Assembly (NCBI GenBank): GCA_030490835.1
Contig: CM059973.1
Location: forward strand, 81,731,221-81,795,220
DNA length: 64,000 nucleotides
Origin: Annona cherimola
Taxonomy: Eukaryota; Streptophyta; Magnoliopsida; Magnoliales; Annonaceae
Reading direction: 5' to 3'
Shown here: positions 37,963 through 49,642 of the stretch, piece after piece
Position numbering within the stretch: position 1 is the stretch's first letter
How the letters are laid out: each line of letters starts with the position of its first letter
Position numbers and translations under genes: made by a program
The notes under the pieces: model-generated
What the model was told of the DNA's origin: nothing
What the model saw: only the letters and a program-made list of their open reading frames with translations
Databases searched by the model: none

Positions 37963-38390
37963 GAGGAATGATCCTGTTAGCCCGGGCTAAGTAAATGTCT
38001 CACTTAGCCCGGGCTAAGTAAATGTCTCACTTAGCCCACCTTAAAAATCATATTTAAAATAACTTTTTTTTGCTTTTTTCTTCATACACTTGTTCATCTA
38101 AGTGTATTTAGTATATAAATCAAGTTTTACCATTTTTGGATATGTGTATATATATTTTTTAGATTTTTAAAAATAAGGGTATTCTAAATACATATATACA
38201 CATAGATGTTTAAAAATCTCAAACAAATAGATAAACATATTCAAAAATGGTAAAACTTGGTTTATATGCTAAATACACTTAGATAAATAAGTACATGAAG
38301 AAAAAAGTAAAAAAAAGTTGTTGTAAATAGGTTTTTTGATGTGGGCTAAGTGGAGCATTTACTTAGCCCGGGCTAACAGAATCACTCCTC
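37963..38390. mobile_element. Fold-back element, 428 bp, perfect 9-bp target duplication
   Basis: Ends GAGGAATGATCCTGTTAGCC and (complement) GAGGAGTGATTCTGTTAGCC, both continuing CGGGCTAAGTAAATG. Flanks AATATATTT at 37954-37962 and 38391-38399 are identical. The halves are inverted copies throughout (TTTAGTATATAAATCAAGTT mirrored by AACTTGGTTTATATGCTAAA). The left arm has a 27-bp tandem duplication (AGCCCGGGCTAAGTAAATG...), absent from the right arm. The duplication length suggests Mutator-type mobilisation. Confidence 0.88.
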
Positions 38391-38399
38391 AATATATTT

Positions 38400-39201
38400 A
38401 TATCGTCGCGTCATATCATATTGTCATGGCACGACTATATTTTCAAACATATGTAAACTATGTTAAGTTAATATATAATGTCAAAATCTAATTCGGCATA
38501 TTTGCACTTCAAATATTCTGTAAGTTATAATTTTTATTATTCTGTGGATATACCTATATACTTTTCTTTCAATTTTAAAAATAATTTTTAGATTATTTAA
38601 GTATTTTTAAAAGTTTAACTTAGTTAGGTATTCATGAGCACCTACTAACTAACCCTAATTCAGGTAGGATAGGATTCATACAGCTAATACCCAAAACTAT
38701 CTCGGATGGGTATATATGTACGTATCTAAGATTACATTTAGTAATTTTAAATACTTAAATTGTTAGTAATTTAGATTTTTGTGATAGTTTTTTGTAACAA
38801 AAATAATTTATAAACAAAGATGGGATAAGTTTTTCCACCTTATTCTTCTCAAATGAGGGTTTATTTGGTAGATATCCATGAGCATTTTATCCAAATTGCA
38901 CTCTAAAATCTACTTAAATAATTCTAAAAATTATTGATGTTTGAAATTTGAAAATTTATATCCGAAAAGTACAATTTAAGAATATATACAATAATTGAAG
39001 TGTATTATAAATATAACACTTAGTTTCTAATCCGAAACTATTGTGAAGGTGCTATAACTGCATGAATATTGCAAAGATATGCAAATTAGAAACTAAGTGA
39101 GAATATTTGCAATTATAGGAAAAGTATATTATTGTAAAAGTATACTAGTAGGGCCGCATATTTCCATTTGAGAATCTCAGCCACATGACTCAAGATTAAT
39201 A
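38400..39201. other. AT-rich intergenic DNA
   Basis: No gene recognised. Confidence 0.45.
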
Positions 39202-40601
39202 TTGTCAGAACCGAACCGGTGAAAAAACTGGTCTGGTTTGAACCGGTGATGTCAGCATGACATATTTATGATATCATAAATATTAAATTATTTTTAAATT
39301 TTAAATAAACATATTGATAAAATTATATTTTCATAAATCTTAAATATATATGTTAGATTTTAAGAATCACAATATAAGTACAAAACATACAGGAAAACAA
39401 TTAATAACAAGATTTAAACAATCTTTAAGCATGAATGTTAGAAAAATTAACTACATTAACTAACCTGTAGGACTTAGATTTTGTAATAAGCTCTGACCGT
39501 TATTGTTTGGTTGTTGGTTCTTAAATTCTTTCTATTTATCTCGGTACATTAAATGTAACTATAAATTAAATGTCTAGATAGCTAATCTTATATTTTTTTC
39601 CTATTAAAAATATACACCCAATCACAAATTAAATGTCCAGATAGCTAATCTTAATTAAATGATCTAGGTTCATCACCCTTCATGTATTTTGTTAAAATGC
39701 ACACAATAAAAAATACAAACAAGAAATCATATAAACCTCACAGTCCTTTCTCGCCGGAGCAAGGTGTGAAGATGAACAAATCGAAAATGAAGAAGAGTAC
39801 GCAGAGAGGAACAATAAGGAACAGGAAAGAGGAACTAAGGAGGTAGGGACAAACAATGAAAAAGAGAAGACTATGAAGAGTGAAAAAGAAAGAAGGGAAG
39901 ATAATGAGAGGAAAGAGGGCACTGGTTGGACAAAACGGGAGAGGGTGGAGCAATACAGATTGGGGGGCTCAAGCACGGATGATACACTCGGGGAAGGAGA
40001 AGATGTGTGGTGATGGTTGCTATCAACTCAAGCACGGCCATGGGGAGGATTGACACTATCGAGCTCCGGACCCCCACGGATGATGAGTCGGTGACGAATC
40101 TATGGCCAATGAGAGCGGCGAAGTGGGCGGGGGAGCAGAGTGCTAAAGTTTGGTAATTTCGGCTGCTAAGAGAAAATGGAGGAGGGCGGCTCTGCTGCTG
40201 TGCTACAATCGATTTTGGGGCAAAATGAAAAGGAGAATGGGCTCCCCTACCGGTCGCCGAAAATGGAGAGGTTGCTGGTCCGCTGGTCGCCAAACACCGA
40301 TCGAATGAGGGGAAGACGACTAGACGACGTGAACTAGGGCAGTGTCGCCGATTTGGGGGCTCGTGGTCGACGACTGGAGTGGAGTACTGGACAAGGACGA
40401 CTAATGAGTGACGAGCACATCGACTTTTTATTTTTTTTATATCCGCCAAACCGGTCACATATGGTCCAATCGCGACGTTCAGTTCGACCGCCAGTTCGAC
40501 GGTTCTAACGGTTTATTACAATTAAACCGAACCGCATGTATACGAATCAGACTTTGGACTAGTTCCCAGTCGGACCACCTGGTTCAGTCTGGTTCTAACA
40601 A
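39202..40601. mobile_element. Inverted-repeat element, copy 2, about 1.4 kb
   Basis: Ends TTGTCAGAACC and GGTTCTAACAA are inverted with one mismatch, with subterminal GAACCGG-type repeats. Related to the 16.2-17.4 kb copy at both ends. The interior (39740-40400) is GC-rich and open on the minus strand for 195 codons, but composition is low-complexity (Ser/Pro/Leu) and matches no family I know. No convincing target duplication. Confidence 0.6.
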
Positions 40602-40809
40602 CACTGCTCAAGATCCGAGCGGCCTGACATGACTCGCGACCGGGCCAGACGCTAGAAGTCTTCTTTGACTACGCAACGCCGGAAAGTACGAACGTGGAAA
40701 TCAGCTCGCCACTCATCCATGGATGATTGATTGGCATGGTTGTATGTGTATCTAAATCCGAAATTGGCTACAGATGACAGATTCGTGGCCCCACAAATGT
40801 CATGATGAC

Positions 40810-41225
40810 GGTTCCACTTAACCCTCAATTTTTAAAATGTTTATTATTGATACAAAATTCAATCAAATTTAATCGAAATCAAGTATGTACATGCGTTATA
40901 TTTAATTAAAAGTAAATATATTCATGTGTAAATTGGAAAAAGTACTTAGATTCATTCACATAAGTATTAAAATATAATAATACCTTATAAAATTATTTAT
41001 CCACATAATAATGATATTTTTCATGATTTCAGTATTGAAAATACTACTTTAAAAATGATATTTAATATTATATTATTTTACACATTTGTAAATAAGGGTC
41101 ATGCATGTTGATATCTGACAAATAAAAGAGTTTTATAATAATATAAATGATGCCAAATATAATAGATAAAACGAATTTTAAAAATAAAGGAGATTACATA
41201 AAGAGGGGTTTAATAAAAAGCAGAG
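40810..41225. mobile_element. MITE relic, GGGTTT...TTACATAA family
   Basis: Collinear with the 18.5 kb copy (TTCATGTGTAAATTGG, AGATTCATTCACATAAGT, GAGATTACATAAAG AGGGGTTTAAT). The left end is decayed. Confidence 0.55.
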
Positions 41226-41359
41226 CTATATATATAGGAAGACTTTATATTGATTTCATGATCAAATCGGCCCCATTGGCATAAAAATGCACCTAAATTG
41301 GGGTGCAATCCAAATGCACTTTAGTGTATATATATATATGTATATAGAGTTCTACTTCT

Positions 41360-41690
41360 ATGTTACCAGTTCATATAGAAACGATTTCATGTTACCTCCT
41401 TTATTTTTCAAATATTGATGATTAATATAAAATTTAATTTATTTATTGTATTTAAGATAATTGGTTTAGCTATAAAACGAAATTTCAACTAAATCAAATA
41501 TGTGCATCGAAAACATGTGCTTAAAAATGTATATGTTCGTCCTCTAAAAACTATATACGTAAATTATAAAAAATACTTAGATTCATTCATATATAAGTTA
41601 AACTGTAATAAGACTTTATACAATTATTTATTTATATAATAATAATATTTTAGATAATTTAAATATTGAAAATACACCCTGGTATTCATA
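41360..41690. mobile_element. MITE relic, same family, truncated
   Basis: Left end ATATAGAAACGATTTCATGT and TACCTCC, then the shared interior to about 41690; the right end is missing. Confidence 0.5.
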
Positions 41691-44600
41691 TATATGATAT
41701 TCTCATATATATGACATTCATCAAGTTGAATGGCATTCATGCAGCAGGCAAAGCCGAAGCAATTCCATGGCTTGTTTGGCCCGTGCAATTTTTTTTTATT
41801 TTTTTTTTAAAAAGATTATTATTCGAGCTTTTGAGGCAAATAATAAACGCTAGTGCCCCCAAGCAACCTTCGTTACATACGCTATTTTGGCATTCTTACT
41901 TTTCTTTACCGTTATTTTTTTCCACCTAAAATCAGTCCATTTCCTCTTTATTTGCTTTATAATACTGACGCTATCTTTTTAGGGTCGTTTTCTTATATGG
42001 TTGCTCTTAAATCTGGCTATTTACGGTAACTGTAAATCTTTTTTTATAAGTATATATATGGGCCTCATCCAGATGTTATTTCATGTGAATTTGATTATTT
42101 TTAAAAATCAACTAAATAGTCTTGGATACATGTATGTATGCTTTTTATTTTCTAAAATAAAAACAATAAATAGGTTAAAAAAATTACTGAATTCTACGGA
42201 AGACAAGGTCTAGATAAGGGTTGCACGTCCATTAAAAAATAATTTTTTTAGCATCCATGAATTGCCTACATATATACTAGCTCCTACCATACGGGATCGG
42301 CCACCGTCTAGCTTTTTTAATAAATTTTGATTTAGAGAAAAGTATTCTAGCTAGCTCGCCAAACAACTTTCCAAAATTTGCCTGGAATTTTCATGACTCT
42401 ATGCCACATTCATTCCTCGTTTTTATGTACCCAACAGCGTGTCAAACGAGAAAGGTAAGACGTAGAGGAGGGTTTGCGTTGTCATTTGTCAAGTCCATGC
42501 AGACTTTTGCGAGCGGTTCATTTTCCACGCATATGCATTCGGCATCTTGTCCATATCGCAACAAACGGCTGGCATGAATGGCCAGACAATTAGTGTGTTC
42601 TAAAATAAATCAAAATTTTCAATTTATCGTAAGTGATCACAAAGTTCCCGGCTGTAATCGACTCACTCTTTCTTTAATTTACTTGCCTTTAACAATAACA
42701 TAAAATTTTATTAAAATTTTTAACTTTAGGTGTGCCGTTAATTAAAAGGGGAAAAAGGAAATGTAATGGAAAGAAAATGATGAAAATAATCTCGATTGAC
42801 ATGTGATTAAAATAAAGTCAATAAAAAATAACAACGAATTTTTTTTTTTTTTGAAGTAAAAAAAAAATTCCTTGTTGAGTTCATCTTGTTGAAAATTTTG
42901 AAAATACCTCAAAATAATTTCCTTATCGCAAGCAATCAATACTTTCCATCGGCACACTATAATAAAGTTCTCATGTTCAACTACATTCTCTAGTCAAATT
43001 TGCATTTTGCTACATATATAATATTAAAGGTATTTAACTTTGAAGAAGTTATATGCAGGCGAAATTTAATTAGATACAATATTATATGCAGAAAAGTCAA
43101 AAGCACGGCTAAAAGAATGTCTACATTTCTTTATATGTGATTGTCTATAAGTAGAAAAGCGCATGCATAGCCTGGAAGTAGCAAAATACACAATCTATAA
43201 GTAAAGGGCGCAGCTATTATAGTTCATGCATCTATATGTTATATGCAGCCATTTAAGAAATTTTTTGCAGTGACTTGGCAAGAAATGCCACATGAAATAT
43301 TGGGCCCTAGAAAATGATAAAAAATTCTATGTAAAAATTATTAAAACGATTCAAATGTTAGATAAATAGGTTCAAGTCAAGCTCTTAAAGACTCCATCCT
43401 AAAACAAATGCATCAAAACTTGCTACAAGAAAAGTTTGTTTATTTACTGCATAAGATGGAGAAATTGTTACTGATATCCACAGGGAGTTCATGATTAGGC
43501 AGCAAATGGTTTCATATACATACATCTATATATCTATATATATGAAATATGATCATGTACTTTTGCATGTATAGTAAATTACAGTTTATTTAGCTCAAAA
43601 TAAGCCTTACATAACTATAAAATAATAATTTACTCCACTTAATGTATTTAAAATTATTTATTTTATTAATACATCAATTTTCTTCCAAATTAAATCCCTA
43701 TCTGAAAATGATATAAAATCAATATATTAAAGTAGTTTAATGTAAATAAAAATTTTAAAGTTATTTTTTAATATATAAACTATCAAAAATATAAGTTATA
43801 AATGAATAAATGATTATATAAAGTACTAATATATTTAAATGAATATAGGATCCATTTTAAGCCAAATGTACATGGTCATATTTATATATAAATAAATGCA
43901 ACAAGCAGTAATCAAAACTAGTATTTGATGTATGACTCTTCATATGCAGCAAATACAGCAAATGATTGTTTCTCATCTAAATGTTTCTCTATACTAAGTG
44001 GTTGCTGCTTTTAATAATATGCCCAATAATTTTAATTTGTATAAATATTTTTGCATGATTAAGTTGTTTTCTTTGTAGTGATTAGGGAAGAAAAAAATTT
44101 GAAATCTAAAAATTATATAGCATTATTTTCTGAAAAATAATAAATAATAGATGACCACTACAAACTTCTAGAAAATCAAACGTTTTTGTGAGAGTGCAAC
44201 TTAGGCCAATTGAGTCAAACGCAACCCATTAAAATCAAGAAAAATCTTATTTGAGCTTACTTTTGCAAATTAACCTTAAATGGAGAAATGTTATTTATAA
44301 ATAAGATTAAGGATCAAGCAAACCAAAACCCGAAGAATCTGTTTATCAAAAAATTGAAAAAACTCAAATCGATTTCCCTATTTATATATGATATAAATAT
44401 ATGATATGCATAGAATTTAAGTAATTTTTATTTATATCTATAATTTTATATTATTTATATTTATAATTTTTTTGATAAAAATTTATATTTATATTTGAAT
44501 AGATGATTGTCGTGTTTACATTATATTACTGGTAATTGTATTATTTTCATTTATATTTATGTTTCTATTATTTACCTTTACATTTGTTAATTTTTTTGTT

Positions 44601-45783
44601 TATTCTTTTTGGAAAAGATCAATCTTCTTTTAAAGTATTTTATATAATTATATTTTCTTAATTAAAATAGATTTATTATTATTATTATTATTATTTTCAT
44701 TTATATGACTTGTTAACTATATATATCAAATTTTAAATTTGTCATTCTTAACCATGAGAACTGAGTATATGAACTTCAACCGAATTTCAGCCCAAATTTA
44801 ACTCACATAGATGGGATTATGGTTTAAATTTTACAAATAAAGTTAAAAGTCAACTTAAATTAAAACAGAGTTATATCTAAGTGCATTGACTATATGCAAT
44901 GTATTACATGTTGGCCAAACACGCAATGCATCCATATATTTATTTTTAAATTTTTTATTTTTTACAAACATATTTTCTTGGATGTATTTAACCCATATTT
45001 CAAGTTTTACTGTTTTACAATATTTATTTGTCAATTTTTATTTTTAAAATAATCAATTTCAGTGGCATTCAAGTCATTTTTCACCTCTAAAAACTTAAGA
45101 AAACATATTTAAAGTTAAGATTTAAAATTTTCAAATACTGATTATAACTGAGGCAAATTCAAGTTTCATGAACCATAGCTACTTGAAACCCTAGTTCCTC
45201 TGTCATGACTGGTCATGAGTGCATTGTTTTTTTTTTTTACATGGGAATTAAGGCTGTGTTCCATGTATAGATGACCGGAATTTTTTTTTTTTTTTTTTTT
45301 ACACCCGTGCTTGGCCCGTGTGTTTCGATTAGGCATTTAAGAATAGTCAAAACTATCCCGGCAAGCAGAGCAAATAGCATGCATGACATATCACCACGCA
45401 GAGTCACGCGAAAAGAAATTACCTTTGAAATAATTATTTTTGTTGAGGGTTTGACAATTATTCTAAAAATACTCTGGATGTGAGTAATCACTGGTCCAAA
45501 TTCTTATATTCCATTTATGAAATAGTTCAATCCGTGTTTACTATTGTTTGTCGAGCCTAATAACATCGCTCACAAGAACGATGCTGGCTTCTAAATGTTG
45601 AGGGTAGATCATGGGTCTGTTTGGGATGAAAATGCCTTCTTCCCTGCCTAATACACCATCGGGTTTATGTAATTTAGATGGAGAATAAGAATGCATTTTT
45701 GTTTGAAATTTCTTTAAATAAAGTTTGATAGAACCCTTATAAATCTTGGTAAAATGTTAGATTAAATTCTTGCAATATATAGG
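41691..45783. other. AT-rich intergenic DNA
   Basis: No gene recognised. A MITE relic lies at about 43600-43890 (TCCAAATTAAATCCCTATC, AGTAGTTTAATGTAAAT, ATAGGATCCATTTTAAGCC), related to 54620-54960 and 63300-63700. An (ATT)n microsatellite is at about 44672-44694, and an inverted AT-rich relic at about 44940-45130. Confidence 0.5.
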
Positions 45784-46900
45784 TGTTGACACCCCTCCCT
45801 TAAGCACAAAAATACACAACACGTGGAAAAATATCCAAGCCCAACAACCCAAAAGAGAGCAAACCCAAAGAAATTGCAAATGAGCTCTAAAAAATCAAAA
45901 GCCCATTTGGAGCAAGTCCAAAACAAAAGATGTCAAGCCAAGCCCACCACTAAACGGGCCTGTCCAGTTTCAGCCCACAGAAACAAAGCTTGGCCAAGCC
46001 TCAAAAGCAAGCTCTTCAACAAGCAGACCTGGCCCACAAGAGCAAAGCTCCTATGGGCCACCGAATGGACTCTACAATGCAGCCCACCAGATCCAGTTCA
46101 CAAAGCCTCAAAAGCAGACTCTTCTACAACAGTCCATCAGGCCTTCACAACGGCCCACCCAAGACAACAGGCTTAGCCAAACTTTAGCCCACCAAGCTCA
46201 AGCCCCAAGTGCTACGAGTCCAACAAAGCTCAGGCCCATGGACCAAGTCCAAAACTCAAGCGGTCCAAGGCCCATGCTCTCACCTATAAAATGAGGTGTC
46301 TCCCTCCTCAAGCCACACACATGAGGAGGCATCCCTAAGGGGGATGACGGGAGTCTGCGGCGAAACTCCGACATCCCGGCTTCTCCTCTCCTCTCCAGCT
46401 CTCTCTCTCTCTCTCCCTTTTCTTCAGATTTTTATTTTATTTTTCCCTTTTCATGCCGATGTAAACAGCTTCGGGTTAACGGGTTTCTGCCATATCCGTT
46501 TTAATCCGAAGACCGGTGTCTTTATTAATTGAAAACAGAGACTGATCTTCCTTTTAAGATTAGTGGCGACTCCGTTTTCTTTATTTTGCGCGTTTGCTTG
46601 AGTTAACGCTCCGTCAAGGCGGACGCACACGGGTCCACAGATTCCAGCATAACACGTTGCCGTTATGCTGCCGAATTCGTGACTTGACCCATGTATAAAA
46701 AGCCCCGTCTTAGCCGTTATGCCGCCGAATCCATGAGAGGATATCCATATGCTCACACTAGCTAAAGATCGTCAATACTAACCTTTTCTACTCTATGAAA
46801 AATGCAAGTTCCGGCCCTTTCTACCCGGCCCAGATTTCACGAGAAACGAGAAAAGCATCCGAACCTATCGTAACGCTCGCGGCGGGTGCTACAATAACTT
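45784..46900 (+). mobile_element. Gypsy-type LTR and adjoining leader fragment
   Basis: Starts TGTTGACACCCCTCCC and contains many GCCCA/GCCCAC motifs, a TATA region CACCTATAAAATGAGG (46281-46296), a C/T-rich tract and, near 46562, TAGTGGCGACTCCGTT. TGGCGACTCC is the conserved primer-binding region of many plant Tat/Ogre-like gypsy elements. About 330 bases of leader-like sequence follow, including two copies of GCCGTTATGC(T/C)GCCGAAT. No coding domains and no second LTR in the window. Exact LTR end uncertain (about 46555). Confidence 0.65.
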
Positions 46901-47104
46901 ATACCATCTAAACCAAATAACTCGAGTTGGGCCCCTCGGTTTTTCAATTGTCATTTTTGTTAAAATTAGTCACATTACTCGGTCCGCCTCGCGCATATAC
47001 ACAGCTGTGCCATTAATTATTATTTTTCAGCCAATCAAGGACAAGGAATCTGACCTCAAATTAAAAAAAGAGACAACGAATCATAACTTCTAATGTTTAG
47101 CCAA

Positions 47105-49558
47105 TCAAGGAATCCCCAGCACGTCTGGGGCCAACTTCATCAACGGTCCTAACGCGTCCATCGCGAACTTCCTCGCAAACAAGGTGCAAGTCCGCGCAGG
47201 GCTCCCGTTGTAGATGCATTCCCTTCCGCTCCTCATCTGCTCCAACAGCTCCGCCGTCACGCTTCCCCCACCGTACCTCGTCGGGTGGGGCCCGCGCTTG
47301 GCCCAGTCAACGAAAGTCAAGGTCCTGTTTGCATTCCTCTCGCCGACCTTCATGAAGGCGTAAGTGGGGAGGTAGTGTTCGTCAGAGTAGCAGGGAGGAT
47401 GGCAGTGTTTTTCGAAAACTGGATAGATGCGATCGTCGGAGACGATATCGAGGGCGAGCTTCCGGTCCATCTCGAACCACTGGGAGCCCTTCCGCCATTG
47501 GTGAACGGAGATGGGTGGATTCATGGAGGCGTTGTAGCGGCCGCGGGCGTCGCGGCCGGGCATGTCGTAGCACTCGATGAACGTCTGGTTGGAGTTGATG
47601 AGGTAGGAGTAGACGGTGGAGAAGTTGAAGAGGGGAATGCACGACTCGGAGAGGAGAACGAAGCGCTCGTTGGAGAAGTCGAGCAAGGCGTTCGCCAGCA
47701 GCCGACGCTCTGCTTCTATCATATTGACATCCCCCCACTTCACTTCCTGCACGTAAGTCGCGCAGTAGGTGTAAGCGGTATTTACAGGAATTGCGTCTGG
47801 GTGAATTGCTAAACTTGTAGTTGAAAAATTTTAGGGCAAATGATTTTGAACCGGAGGAAAATGACTCGATATTATAAAAGTAAGTAATAAAGAAAATAAA
47901 ATTAAAATATATGAATTAATTGTATGATTAATTGTGTAGAAATGATTGAAAGATATGAGAGTTATACAAGAAAATATGAAAAAATATTTAAAAGTATAAT
48001 AATTTTAAAAAGTGGAAAATTTTAGATGTCAAAGTTTTGTTTTGAAAATTTTTTGTGTTAAATAAATATGCCTTAAATGAACCGAAAAAATTCTACATTC
48101 CTCAGGTTAAGCGTTGTCGACTGAAATATTTCCTTATGTCCACCTCAATCTGTTTTTTTTCTTTTTTTTTTGGCCTAATCGAATCGGATGCTTTCATCTC
48201 TGATCTCTTAGGAGGGGAAATTCTTTCTTAGATCCCAAAAATCGATCCCATTGATTGGATTGAGGTTGCCAGCCAAGCTAAACCCGTCGATCGGGAATTG
48301 CATAGATGTGAGCTTGTTTCCCACAACTTATTAAATGCTGTGCAGCCAGAAGAGATCCAGGCTGTTTAATTACCACGGCTAGCATGTTTGTCTTTTTTAG
48401 CCCATTCACGAAGTAGTGTTGACAACTTCCATTAACATGATGCAGCAAGCGACAACTTTTAGGTCTTGATTATTCCAAATCCCCCCAAAAAGAAGGGAAA
48501 ACAACCGCAAGATCGCAATTCCCTACGATCGAGTAGGGAGTTGGGATTCATAAAGTTCGACCCTTTTTCAAGTCTTACGGCAATATCTTTTAGAGGGAGA
48601 TCCAAATTAACAATTAAAACTATTGTGATTAATTTAAAATTCTCAACGTAGAAGTAAACTATTTATTCTTCAAAAAACAAAAAGTAGAAGTAAATATATT
48701 AAATTGTACGGGCATCACGTATGAGTTATATAGCTCTGTATTTCTTCTCCACAATTCAACCAGCTAATTCTATTACAATTGTAGCAAATCGCATGAGAGC
48801 GATCTCGGTTTTTAATCCAATATGAGTGGTTGTCAGAGTGTTGACCCAAATCATAATAGCTAGGCAATGGGGAAGCAGAAAATGAACGGAGAATGAGAAT
48901 TCCAAGAACTAACCTTGCTAGGAATCCTCCTTCCATAGAAAACTGAATTCTCGGGCACCTTTCCTTTGAAGGACGGATTGGGATGTACATAAATGGAGTA
49001 GAGCCCGTCATTCCCTTTGAAGAATCTCTCCCATAGAGGAGCGAAGCCCACTGCACCCTTGGTCAAGAACATGAACGCCACTTTCGCAGTTCGATTGAAT
49101 GGGAATTGGCCAACTTTCGGAACCATCGATGCTCTCCATAGCAATTCTTCATCCGTCATGTCGTGCATGAGATCGCGTGGTTCCAAGTAATCTTTGAGTG
49201 CCATCAGACCATTGTTTTTAGACTTTTCCGGCGGTGGGGGTGGAGGCGGAGGTGGGGGAAGGGGTGGCGACGAAGGCGGAAGTGGGGGAGGGGGTGGTGA
49301 CGAGGGCGGTTGGAGTGGTGGGCATGCTGATAACGTCGGTGAGGAAGGCGGTGATAGTGGTGGGGAAGAGAGATGTGAGACTCGGGATGCTTGTATAGTG
49401 CAAGAGGTCTCGTTGAGATAGGAAGTTGCTATTATTCCTAGAGTTACACCGAAGCTAAAGAGAAGGAAATGGTGAAAGAGGTTTGCAGGTTGTAAACTGG
49501 GCTTGACAAGGTTTGTTGGAGTCGAGGTTTCATATTCTAGCTGTTTCTGGTTTTTCAT
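47105..49558 (-). CDS. GT14 core-2/I-branching-type glycosyltransferase (BC10-like), copy B with proline-rich stem
   Basis: Exon 1 is 49558-48914 and exon 2 is 47746-47105; donor AAG|GTTAGT, acceptor CTGCAG|GAAGTGAAG (the intron ends ...GTGCAG), phase 0, 428 residues. The start is [10 protein letters not shown], just downstream of a TATA box and a CA/GA microsatellite. The membrane segment is about 28-46 ([17 protein letters not shown]), alignable with copy A. Residues 66-110 contain 28 prolines, ending in a run of ten, before the catalytic part. Conserved: [30 protein letters not shown]; then [72 protein letters not shown]. Where A and C have TWVDWS, B has TFVDWA. Predicted Golgi enzyme; substrate unknown. 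Looks intact. Confidence 0.93.
47825..48085. mobile_element. Decayed Tourist-like MITE in the intron of GT14 copy B
   Basis: Inside the 1167-bp intron (47747-48913). The interior order GATATTATAAAAGTAAGTAA, AATAAAATTAAAATATATGA, GTGTAGAAATGATTGAAAG matches the Tourist-like copies; termini are eroded. Confidence 0.5.
49229..49369 (-). repeat. CCN/proline codon-rich tract in GT14 copy B exon 1
   Basis: Minus-strand CC-rich tract encoding residues 64-110 of copy B (SPP, PPPLPP and a final run of ten Pro). Reads as GGTGGxGG on the plus strand; a likely site of repeat-length change. Confidence 0.9.
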
Positions 49559-49578
49559 TGGGAGGAGGAATAGACGCG

Positions 49579-49609
49579 AACACACACACACAGAGAGAGA
49601 GAGAGAGAG
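49579..49609. repeat. CA/GA compound microsatellite in the 5' UTR region of GT14 copy B
   Basis: (AC)n then (AG)n, lying 21-51 bases upstream of the ATG at 49558. Confidence 0.9.
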
Positions 49610-49635
49610 CCTGGCAGAAAGATGATTCACTTGCA

Positions 49636-49642
49636 CTTATAA
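49636..49642 (-). promoter_or_regulatory. TATA box of GT14 copy B
   Basis: TTATAAG on the minus strand, 78 bases upstream of the ATG; would place transcription start near 49605-49610, inside the microsatellite. Confidence 0.5.

Noticed and set aside
39871..40458. 195-codon minus-strand frame
   Set aside because: Lies in a repeated inverted-repeat element; low-complexity Ser/Pro/Leu composition and no recognisable domain.
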